Translations under genes and position numbers: made by a program
Source of the DNA: Artocarpus heterophyllus
Taxonomy: Eukaryota > Streptophyta > Magnoliopsida > Rosales > Moraceae
Length of the DNA: 64,000 nt
Assembly: GCA_025403435.1 (NCBI GenBank)
Contig: CM046330.1
Span: forward strand, 19,800,239-19,864,238
Direction: 5' to 3'
Notes under the pieces: generated by a model
Told to the model about the DNA's origin: nothing
Database searches by the model: none
Seen by the model: the letters and a program-made list of their open reading frames with translations, nothing else
Shown: piece after piece, positions 48,801 to 58,535 of the stretch
How positions within the stretch are numbered: position 1 is the first letter of the stretch
Layout of the letters: every line of letters starts with the position of its first letter

Positions 48801-50024
48801 GTTGTTGCAAACTGAAAAAATCTTGTAGAATCAAAGCACAGAATGTGATTTAAACACTTCTTGAAATGAAGAGAATACAAAACTGTGTAAACATTTTGAG
48901 ATTTCTAGGCCGTTTGATATTGTTTTCAAAATTGATGAAAATGTTTTTGTTTTAAAAAATGAGAATTTTTTAGGAATTATGCTGAAAGTGTTTTTAAAAT
49001 TATTGTCTCGAAAAGCATGCGAAAACATTTCCAAAATTTTTAAGAACAAAAACAAATGGGGCCTAATCGGAAAAACTCATGTTTCAGTTCCTGGACTTTT
49101 GGCTCTCTTTCATGGCTGTGGTGAGCACTTTTGTGTACTTAGCTACGATTGATGAAGTCTTTAAGAGGGCGATACACACAGCTGTTTCCATCATTACCGC
49201 CCTTATGGCGATAACCAAGGCAACCAGGTACCTTGAACTGACCAACATATGCACCGCTTTCAAATTTGCTATCCTTTTTCTAGCTACTGTGCCAGGCGTC
49301 TAATGTAATATTCAATTTTTGCAGATCTTCTAACATTATCCTTGTCATAGCAATTGGAACTTCGGGGCTACTTGTTGGATGGCTTATAGAGTACTCTTTT
49401 AAGCGTAGATCATTTTCCTTGCCGCCAATGGGATTCTACTTAAATATGCTTGACAGGTGGGTTTTTTAGAACGAAACTTTCTTAAACTACTTGTCTACTG
49501 TAGGTATACTGTCACGGGCAAGCAGCCAGTGAGAACTAGCTCAAACCCCATTTAAATCACATAAGTTGGGATAGTACATTGTTCTTTTAGATCTTATCGT
49601 TAATAAGAATTCAAGTTCTCTTCTTAAAAGGCCTCGAAACCTTTGTTACTGCAGATGGCAAACTGTTAGAGGGTGGCTCCGTAATCTTATCAAGACGATC
49701 TTTAAACGATTTCGCTGGGGCTTTGTACTTGCTGGTTTTACTGCACTAGCGATGGCAGCAATAAGTTGGAAACTGGAGACCAGCGAAAGTTACTGGATTT
49801 GGCATAGGTACCATGATCCGTCTCTCTCACTCTCTCTGTCTCTCTCGCTCTCTTTGTTAATAGATTCCTTCCTTTGCAGCGTATGGCATGTAACAATATA
49901 TACATCTTCATTCTTCTTCCTCTGCTCAAAAGCAAATAATGTAAATAGCGATGAAGGAGGACCCCCGGATCGAAACTATGAGTTGGCTCGGCAGGATTCG
50001 ATCTCAAGAGGTGAAGGGACTTAA
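42883..50024 (+). CDS. TMEM8/PGAP6-like membrane protein with EGF-like module
   Basis: Fourteen exons: 42883-43066, 43763-43821, 44314-44428 (or 44432), 44795 (or 44784)-44871, 45069-45137, 45479-46090, 46657-47192, 47368-47432, 47574-47653, 48613-48717, 49088-49227, 49325-49456, 49655-49807, 49880-50024. This gives about 823 residues. The protein has a signal peptide (~5-30), a long Cys- and N-glycosylation-rich ectodomain (~31-525), an EGF-like module (CPKRCSSHGEC...CSCDRDHGGFDC, ~529-565) and about seven membrane segments (~575-800). The conserved SSGLYHACD and a late HSVWH (HxxxH) fit the CREST hydrolase signature of the TMEM8/PGAP6 family; human PGAP6 is a GPI-specific phospholipase A2. 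Activity in plants is inference. The exon 3/4 boundary has two frame-keeping solutions. Confidence 0.9.
44115..44322 (+). repeat. 104-bp tandem duplication carrying a splice acceptor
   Basis: Two near-identical copies lie before exon 3, offset by exactly 104 bases. Each includes TTTCATTGTGATTTCAG|GGGAC, so there are two candidate acceptors, after 44209 and after 44313. Only the second keeps the reading frame. The first leads to TAG within 35 codons. Confidence 0.9.
47790..48045 (-). mobile_element. TRIM-like mini retrotransposon in intron 9
   Basis: On the minus strand it has an LTR-like block starting near 48035 with ATGATCCCATG, then a primer-binding site TTGGTATCAGAGCC (about 47878-47892). 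After only about 20 bases comes a second LTR start, TGTTATGATCTCACATCGG (about 47840-47858). This LTR-PBS-LTR layout with almost no internal region is typical of TRIM elements. The second LTR looks truncated. The element is non-coding. Confidence 0.6.
48440..48556 (+). repeat. SINE-like fragment in intron 9
   Basis: A GC-richer stretch with AGTTCAAGCCC (similar to a polymerase III B box GGTTCGANNCC) and a downstream pyrimidine block, ending in an A-rich tail (ATCAAAAAAAAAAAA, 48541-48556). The 5' half with an A box is not clear, so this is a tentative call. Confidence 0.35.
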
Positions 50025-50749
50025 GTTTATTTAAAAAAAGAAAGGAAAAAGAAAATAAAATAAGAAGAGAGAGAGAGAGAGAGACAGAAAAGTTGGCACA
50101 AGAATGCCATTCAGAAGGGGGGGAAATAGAAATTCATTGAAGGAAGTTTGAGCTAACTTGAGCGCCACTTTGATCTTTGTACATTCTTCTCCTTTTATAA
50201 TTAAGTTAGATTCCCTACCCAATTTTTGAAAACTGGTTTGGGAGAGGGAATATTGTTTTGTAAGTATCTTCTTTTACGTGAGTAGGATCATAAACTGGGA
50301 ATGTTATAGATATCATTGACCAAGGTTAACTTGGCTGAGTGCAAAAACTGTAATTAAGATTTTTCCTCTCTTGTGTGGTTATTTTCTTTTCTTTTCTTTT
50401 TTTTTTAATTATGATATTATAGCAACGGTGCAGTTTCCTGCCTTTAATTATTTTGGAGACAAAACCTACTATTGGTTTTGTGGTGTTTTCATCAAGCGGC
50501 TCGGCCTAGAGGCATTTATTTTCATCATGGGAAAATCGTGATTGTGTTTGTTTGTTGGGGCATCAAGCTTTGCGCTAAAGCGTCATAAACATGAATTATT
50601 ATGCCTAAGATAAAAGACTGATAGATTTTGCTATATTTTAAGTGAAATGAATTTGTTTCCAAACTAAACGATAAGCAAGTTACTTTTTTTTGAAGTACAT
50701 ATTTTTCTTTTCTTAAAAAAATAAAAAAATTGTCTTAAAAAAAATAAGG

Positions 50750-51242
50750 GTATTTGTTGTTGTTGCCCCTGAACTTGTTACAAATTTGTAACTTGCTCTT
50801 AAATTTTTAATTTGAGTAAATTGCCTTTTGAACTTATAAATTTGTAACAAATCATCCCCGTTGATAGCAATTTTAGTTTTTTAACTAAAATTGATATGTG
50901 ATTTTCATACAAGTCGAGTATGCAAGGGTTTTTGATGTAAATGTTAACCGAAATTTATATTCAAGTCAAAATTAATTCAAAATTTTCTATTTTGATAAAA
51001 ACTTAATTAAAAATGTGAATAAAAATAAATTTGAGTCTAAACATGTAAAATGACCATTTTAATAATCAACTATTCATATGCAAATCACATATCAATTTCG
51101 ATTAAAAAAAACTAAAATCACTATTGACGGGATGATTTGCTTCAAATTTATAAGCTCACGAGGCACCTTGTCTAAATTAAAAATTCAAGATACAAATTGT
51201 AAATGTGCAACAAGTAAAAGTGCCACATACCGCAACAAATAA
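50750..51242. mobile_element. MITE with terminal inverted repeats of about 170 bp
   Basis: The left end GTATTTGTTGTTGTTGCCCC pairs with the reverse-complemented right end GTTATTTGTTGCGG. The arms agree for about 170 bases, including ACTTATAAATTTG, CAAATCATCCCCGT and AAAATTGATATGTGATTT blocks. The central part has no coding potential. Confidence 0.75.
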
Positions 51243-51586
51243 CTATATGGTGACATCATGCCAAGGCTGTGAATCGAGAATCAACCAAAATCCTATCCAA
51301 TTATTAGAAGTGAAATAAGCATCCACTAAACGAATTTGGCTCCAGTTATACAAACAAATGATGTTCAATATACCACATAGGATACAATTCCCTTATTCGA
51401 ATGCAGAGCACCCCAAGAAGAATAAACACTTGAATCAAAATTTTAAGTACTACACAAATTTAAAAGAAAACCCATCTTAAACTCTAATCTACATTCATAT
51501 TCTCCAAACGACTGGACATTCAAAGCACTGTGAAACATTTGCTTCCTCAACCATGACGGTGTGACACACCACAAACACTCAAAACA

Positions 51587-51694
51587 GCTGAAACAAAACG
51601 AATCCTGCTTGGTCTTGTATCTTGAACAGAACATTCTGTAGCCGAAACAAAACGAATCCTGCTTGGTGTTGTACCTTGAACAGAACACTCTGTC
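51587..51694. repeat. Two 54-bp tandem copies in the CRCK 3' flank
   Basis: Copies 51587-51640 and 51641-51694 share GAAACAAAACGAATCCTGCT and TTGAACAGAACAyTCTGT with few differences. They lie about 90 bases past the stop codon of the minus-strand gene, so probably in its 3' UTR. Confidence 0.85.
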
Positions 51695-51780
51695 GTCAAG
51701 CCCATATCTAGTTGAGGCTGAGATATTCTGATATGCGGTTGGCTTGCCGGTGCTCTTTCTTCGTCAATCGGTCATTCATC

Positions 51781-54687
51781 TCATGTTGAACTGCTCCTCT
51801 GGGAACGCATGGAAAATGAACGGAAGTCATTGCCTGATAGCTCCCTGTAATCTTTGCGGATACTCCAAAGGACCTCTGCACACCTTCGCATGTTAGGCCG
51901 GCTCTGTCTGCGTGGCGCCAAACACTGAAAGGCTAGTTCAAGAACCTTTTCAAGGGCCAGGTTATTTGCTGCAGTTTGTTCCAGTCTTGGATCCAAGGTC
52001 GATAGAGCATCACCTTCAGCAAACTTCTTCATGGCCTGCAAAACGAATCAATGTCACAATTTGTGTCATATAGAGCTCTTATTAAGTGGGGGCATCTCTT
52101 TCTCAGAGATGCGCATAATTGTTTAGAACGATGAAAACAATAGCGTATGGCACAAGAATAATTTTAGAGTAAAGTGCTCTCTGAACTACGACTCCTTGGG
52201 TGCATTGCCCCTACAAGAAAAGTTTAGGCATATTGTTCAACGCCCTTTAGATTTTGTATTTCTTTGCAACGTAAGCCAACCTTTTAAGTTCTGTAAAATT
52301 TTTTGGACTGATTGTGTCAAGTAGCAGCCGCATAATCGTTTATGAAATTCCCTATGGTTATCCTTCCTGACAAAATTCATGTGGTTGAGAATTGTTGCCG
52401 TTCCATCTCAAATATTTTGACTACGTTGAAGGTTGCTGGACATTAGAAGGACTACAAGGTAAATGAAATGAGCCTAACTATTTAAGGAAAAAAACTGTCA
52501 AAGGCGCCATAGCTAAGGTTGATAAAATGCAATCGGCCCAATTGTTGAGAATATTAGTAGAGAAGAAGATGAGATTCAAACCCATTTTGCAGTAATCCGC
52601 TCCTTGAGTTCCCGTTTTGCTTCAATGGGACGTCTGCCTGTGACCAGTTCCACCAATAACACACCAAATGAGTAGACATCACTTTTCTCTGTAAGCTGAT
52701 AGGTCCTGAGGTATTCTGGGTCCAAGTATCCAGCAGTTCCTTTGACTTGGGTGGAAACATGGGTGGCACCTGAATCGCTGTCCGCTGCTAGTCTTGCAAA
52801 CCCAAAGTCGGCTACTTTGGCCCGAAAATTCTCTGTGAGGAGAATGTTGGAAGACTTTATGTCTCGGTGAATAATAGGGTGATCTGCAAAGAACCTTAAG
52901 GTTAGATCTGTTCATATTCCTATTTCAAGAACTACATAAAAACGACACTTTTGAAGAATCAAAAATGAACTTTGCTGCTTGAAAAACAAATACCTGTGTA
53001 CATATGGAGATAGGTGATGGCATGAGCCACGTCTATTGCAATATCAAGCCTTGCAGCAAGATCGAGAATGTTTCCGTGCAAACCTGCATAGTTTCTTGCA
53101 TTTTAGATGCTAAAGTTCATACGTAAACCTACATATATGCATGCAGATGCAATTGTGCAAGCTCATAACAATGGTGATTAAGGTCCATGAAGAACTCACA
53201 ATCTAAATGTTCTCTTAGCGTTCCATTGGGAACATATTCAACAACAACAATCCTTTCCTCTTCGTGCTCCAAAAACCCGTAAAACTTGACCAAATTCAAA
53301 TGTTCTACTTGAGCCAGTGTTCGGATCTCACTCTGAAACTCCACCCCTAAATGCTTGTCGTATACACTCTACAAAAGAAAGTTAACCATGAGTAAGTCAA
53401 TCGCAACATGAAGCATTATCCCACCTCTGTAACAGAAACGAAGATTTAGTACTTATGAGTTATATCCAACCTTTTTAGCCCGCTTTATTGCAACAAGCGT
53501 CCCATCTGAGAGTCTTCCCTTGTAAACCGTCCCAAAACCACCTTGTCCTATTTTGAAAGCTGGGGCAAAGCTCCGGGTGGCTTTTAAGATTTCATCGATG
53601 GTGAATTTTTCATTTGGAGGTTCTCTTCCATGGGTTGAGTTATTTGGATTGGTATATATGCCACAATTCGAACCGCGTCTTCTCTCGCTACCAGTTACTG
53701 AAGCCTCGGATTTAACTAAGAAAAAACAACTACTTTATTAATTCTACCTCATCAACAAACAAAAAGATTTATTCAATTTCAACACGTTGTTAGAGCTCCT
53801 TAACACAAATTAAAGTAACTGGATTCCACAGAAATAAGCATTATAAATGCCTGAAATCGTGGCATTATAAAAAAATTCTTCCTACAAACTTATGTAGAAC
53901 CAAAGCTAAAATAGTATTTTATTCTTTCAGGAACCCCGTTATATGAATCACGCTCTTCCTAAGTTAAATAGCATCTAAGTGACGAATCCAGAACAGTAGA
54001 AGTTTTATCTTTTAACTCATCAAAATCAGGAATTTGAGTTGTCAATATCCACTTTTTCTTTAGATACATCCCGAAAATATTCGACGATAAAACACGAACA
54101 AAAATGCCCAGTTTTCAAGCATCATTATGATGATTCCGAATTATTTCAAATTCCAAAATCATACAGAAGCGAGTGGCTAATTAAATTATGAAAACTAGGT
54201 TCATTACATTTAAGAAGACTAAATCCAACACTTGGTTTGAAAGAGTCAAAATCCACAATAATTCGCCCTTTTCCTTGCTCTGTCCAGAATTTTCTCAGCA
54301 ACCAAATAGATCAGGAAAAGCATAGAGGAACTCCCCGTATCTCAGTATTAGATCCACAGCTCAGACGAGAAAACCCCCAAAAAAGGATTTAAGGAAAAAA
54401 AAAAAAAAGAAAGTTAAATATCTCTTGCTTTCTTCATTATTACCAGAATGAGCTGTCAATTCCTCGGAGTCGACGACACTCTTTGAGCTCTTGGTCTCCG
54501 GCGGAGTGAAACAGGCAATGAAGACTCGGGCAACGGCGCTGGCAGCGGCCACGATGGCGCTGCGGCTCTGGCCTCCGGTAGCCACTGAGTACGCCGAGCT
54601 CGGCGGGTTCGAAAATCGGTCCGGCGTGCTCCGAGAGTGGAAGCTCGGGTTCCGATTCCCGTACGACGACGGGTGCGGACTAGTCAT
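51781..54687 (-). CDS. CRCK2: Calmodulin-binding receptor-like cytoplasmic kinase (CRCK type)
   Basis: Six exons on the minus strand: 54687-54444, 53715-53471, 53368-53200, 53083-52994, 52883-52582, 52035-51781. They give 434 residues with all phases consistent and all introns GT-AG. A Ser/Pro-rich N-terminus with a short hydrophobic stretch (~43-61) is followed by [20 protein letters not shown] (119-138). In Arabidopsis CRCK1 the calmodulin-binding segment lies at this place. The kinase domain has the [11 protein letters not shown] loop (138-148), VAIK Lys159, HRDIKSSN (255-262), DFG (275-277) and [10 protein letters not shown] (298-307), so all catalytic residues are present. The protein is a predicted Ser/Thr kinase without an ectodomain, likely acting in Ca2+-linked signalling. 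The length is nearer my recollection of CRCK2 than of CRCK1; the paralogue is inferred. Confidence 0.92.
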
Positions 54688-56025
54688 TTTAGAGAGAGAG
54701 AGAGAGATGGCGCGTCGTTGTGAGCTAGAGAGAGAGGACGAGGGGCAAAGCCAGAGAGGAAAACTCTCAATTGGTACAGAAAGTCGACGAGGCTAACGTG
54801 CGCCGTTGAAATGGGGCGGCCTTCTTAATTGGTTCAAGCGAAGCACTAATGTGCGCCGTCTAAAAGTTGAACGTATTTTCTACTCGATAACAATTGGTTA
54901 GCACACTTCTTTTACCAAGAAGAAAAAACAATTATTATAGTCGAGAAGGCCATTTTATCCGTGAAGCATAAACATGTTAACTGTCAAATCAAGTTTTTAA
55001 CGTTTCATTTACGATTAAAAATAAATTTAAGTTAAATTTAAATTACGTGTTGTAAATTTTTAATATAAATAATTATAAATTAAATTATTAAAATTATAAT
55101 CTTACAATTAAAACACTTTATTCTATCAATGAAGCTCATAATCTTACAATTAAAACACTCTATTCTATCAATGAAACAAAATTATCATTTTTATTGTAAG
55201 AATTTAAAAAAAAAAAGAAAAAAAAATATGGTTAACACCTCTATTGACTTGGTCCCAAGTTTAATGATAAAATTAAAAATTAAAAAAAAAACAGAGATAT
55301 TGCTTGTTGATAATAACTTTATAAGACTCACAACTTTATATTTTGTCTGTTGATGCGAAATTGTGAAGAATTATTTTTTTTTGGAAGGAAAAGAAAATAG
55401 AAGTGATATTTAACAGTGTCAAAGTATCCATATATATATATATATATATATTGACAACTCAATCTTATAGCATTCAACATACAAATGCGCTAAAACATGG
55501 CGCGTGTGTGTGTGTTTATGCACAGAGAGAGAGAGAGAGAGATTTTTCATTCATATTCCCAATCCGTGGACCATGATCATGGACTTTTCCGAATTTTAAC
55601 ACCCACTGGTTGTTGCATTATTTTGACAGCTTTAAAATATTGTCCCCCCAAAATACATTTATTATATTTTGTTTTATCCCAATTTTTTGGTGAAAGCACC
55701 AACTGTTTTTTTTTTTTTTTGAGGTAAATTTGTATTGGTTCAAATTATTACTTTAAATAAATTTTGATTAAAAACACTAACGTATAAGAATTTTACACTA
55801 TAATATATAACAATTAAAAAATTTGATTGTAACATATATTTTTAACCACGTTACATTTTTAATAAATCATACAAAAGAATGGATATTATACAATCAGGAC
55901 AGTCATCCAACCAAAAACAATCTTTCCCAGCCGACAAGACTAAGTTAGCTAGTGCAATAGTTGCTTGTATTACCATCTCTCGAAAACAAAACTAACAACA
56001 GCAGTACCAACTCATCCTTAAAATG

Positions 56026-56200
56026 AGGTGTTTGAGAAACGTGGTGAGTATTGAAATATTTTAAGCTGATAATTGTAGTATGTAAGAGCCTTATGTTATA
56101 ATTTTTTTTGTTGGTTATTATAGCATACGGAGCTTTATACTATAGCAATCAAAAATTTTGGTTAGAACTGATTTGCTAAACACCACATTCATCATATATC
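56026..56200. mobile_element. hAT-like MITE
   Basis: The left end GGTGTTTGAGAAACGTGGTG and the reverse-complemented right end GGTGTTTAGCAAATCAG form a short inverted pair. It sits within a region that has a diverged duplicate further right. Confidence 0.4.
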
Positions 56201-56338
56201 CCATAAGGTTCTTAAAGTGAAAAACCTTAGAAGTGGGATTAATGTAAATTATACCATAATGGAAAATGAGCCCATACATGATTCGAGGTTCTGCAATTGA
56301 AAGAGTGTGAAGAGTGGTTTCAGTTGTAGCTGAACAGC

Positions 56339-56530
56339 TTATACATATGCCTGGAGCTGAAATGCGTGCAAGTGGAGCTTCGCTGCAATGGTAAAATGTC
56401 GTTGAAGGCCTTTCATAAGAAGTTTTTCTTTTTCCTTGGGATCTCTAATTGCCACATGAAGTTTCACCAAATCTTTATTAACAGTTGAGGTACCCACTCT
56501 AAACTCTATGTCTCCCCCTTTTTTAATCAT
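56339..56530 (-). pseudogene. Unrecognised coding-like fragment
   Basis: A 63-codon open stretch, starting MIKKGGDIEFRVGT and continuing DLVKLHVAIRDPKEKEKLL, looks protein-like in composition. A diverged second copy of the same DNA lies at 57028-57352, where DLLKFHVAI.NPK-like code is interrupted by an insertion. I do not recognise the family. It may be the end of an old gene that was duplicated locally, or chance. Confidence 0.25.
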
Positions 56531-57082
56531 AGTATCGAGGACTTTTATGATAGAAACGTAATGGTATAGGTATTCTTATCAAAATTATTATTATTTTTTT
56601 TTATCGCTATCTATCAGAGCTTGAGCGTTGTTTTTTGGTTGAAAAATCTATTCATAGGGGTATTGTTACTATATTTTCAAAGTTTGAGGGAAATAGATAA
56701 TACAAAACAAATTTTGAGGGAAACATTATTATAATGCTTAAAGTTTGAAGAAATTTTTAAAATTTATTATTTTCTTTACTATCACGCTCAATAATTGGGC
56801 AACTTAATAATGCTTATTTGCGTTTGACCAAAAAGAAATAGATGCAAAAATTGGTGCTCGAAAAGAAAAGCGAAAAGAAGGAAGGGAAAGCACCAACTAG
56901 GTTTTTTAGCATTTTTTTAAGGTAAATTTGTAGCATCATGTTTTTTTTACGATAAACTTGTAGCAACTAAATACTATATGTATTTAATAAATCATAAAAA
57001 AGAATGAATATTAGACAGTGCTATTTGATGGAAGAAGATTCTTGGGATTTGTAATTGCCACATGAAATTTCAACAAATCTTC

Positions 57083-57282
57083 CGAGTGTTTGAAAACCTT
57101 GGTTTAAATAGCTGTTTTAAAACATTGCAGTAATAAAGAGCTATACATTGTAGCTCATTTTGGTTTGCATTGTAGCAACAGAAATGTTTATACTATTTTA
57201 GTTTAGACCAATTAGTATGAACCAATTTTTTAAATACATACTTATTGAAAGTTGGGGCAAACTACTGAACACTGATAGAAGC
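57083..57282. mobile_element. hAT-like MITE inside duplicated segment
   Basis: It begins GAGTGTTTGAAAACC, and the reverse-complemented right end reads AGTGTTCAGTAGTTTG. It interrupts the duplicate of the 56339-56530 fragment: matching sequence stops at about 57080 and resumes at about 57285. Confidence 0.45.
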
Positions 57283-57644
57283 TTTTAGAGTCAAATGGTA
57301 GCCACTCTTAACTATATATCCCCTTTTCCTTAATCAAAATATCAAATGAGCTTAACAGTTATATTCCCAATAGGGATTGGGACATAGGATAAATTAACTT
57401 TCTTTTAGTTGTAATTTATGTGTGATTAACGAGTATGCTTACATATGAACCTAAATATAACATTTTTCTTAATTTTTTAATTATAGTATACAACATAAAA
57501 CTTTGGAATAAATTCATAGATAGTTTATGTACTCTTTTCTTTTTCTAGAATTAGTCTATGTAGTCAATTTTGTCTCATAAATAATCATTGAACTTAAAAA
57601 ACGCCTCATGAATGGTCTCTCTGTTAAATTTTGGATGAAAAAGT

Positions 57645-58535
57645 TAACTTTATCTCATTAATGGTGCCTGAACTATATTTTCTATCTATAAATAGTTTCT
57701 ATGTTAAAACTTGTACTATATTTAGTCCCTAAACTAAAAAAACATATCATAAAATTAGTTATATTGTCAAATAAATATATAAAAAACATGTGAAATTATA
57801 CCGCAATTGTAGTCTCTATATTTAAAAAAATCCAAAATTTTTTTACTATACATATTTGACATTTTTATCTATTTATTCAAATATATAACTTTGATAATTT
57901 GTCGAAATGAGCACACCATATTAATAAACATCCCAAGTTATTTTTATATATTTATAAATATCTTTTGTATTATGCCCATTTTAACGAATTTGCATTCCTA
58001 CTAATTTATTACTTTTTTGTTTCTTTTTTTATTTTCTTAGTAAAAATATCAGATTTGTGTGAAAAGGTCAAAATTACCAACAAATTGAGTTTTTATGAAA
58101 AAATTTTAAATAAAAAAAACTTTGATACCTAACTCCTTCAAAATTCAACTAAGAAGACACACTTACATATACCTTAACCACTTGTTTTGAAATCTTTTAG
58201 CACCAAATTGAGGGAAAAATTTTCCTTAAAATACCAAAATGTATGTTACGATTATTTTCTAACATTATTTAATGCACTACAATAAGAAATAAAAATATTA
58301 TGTTTATTGAGGGTTATTCATATATTTAATAGGTGCAAATAGAATCTTTTTATTTTTTTTGTTTCAGGGACTATACATTTGGTACAATTTTATACATTTA
58401 TTTAACAATATAACTAATTTTAAGATATTTATTTTTTTATTTAAGGACTAAATATGATACAAGTTTTAGCATATGAATTATTTATAGAGAAAATATAATT
58501 TAATGACTATATTTCAATATTATGATGTCTCATGA
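57645..58535. mobile_element. Non-autonomous element with long inverted repeats
   Basis: Arms of about 190 bases (57650-57840 and 58340-58530) are inverted copies. For example TTAAAACTTGTACTATATTT pairs with CTAAAACTTGTATCATATTT, and AAAATTAGTTATATTGTCAA with AAAATTAGTTATATTGTTAA. The central 500 bases are AT-rich without a transposase. Confidence 0.65.

Larger units (their letters stand above)
50025..51780. other. Convergent 3' flanks with a MITE
   Basis: This lies between the stop of the TMEM8-like gene and the stop of the CRCK-like gene. It holds a (GA)n run at 50066-50085, probable 3' UTR on both sides, the long-TIR MITE at 50750-51242 and a small tandem repeat at 51587-51694. No additional gene seen. 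Confidence 0.6.

Noticed and set aside
54491..54796. Plus-strand open frame of 101 codons over the start of the kinase gene
   Set aside because: It is the antisense shadow of GC-rich exon 1, whose minus-strand translation continues in phase into the kinase domain.
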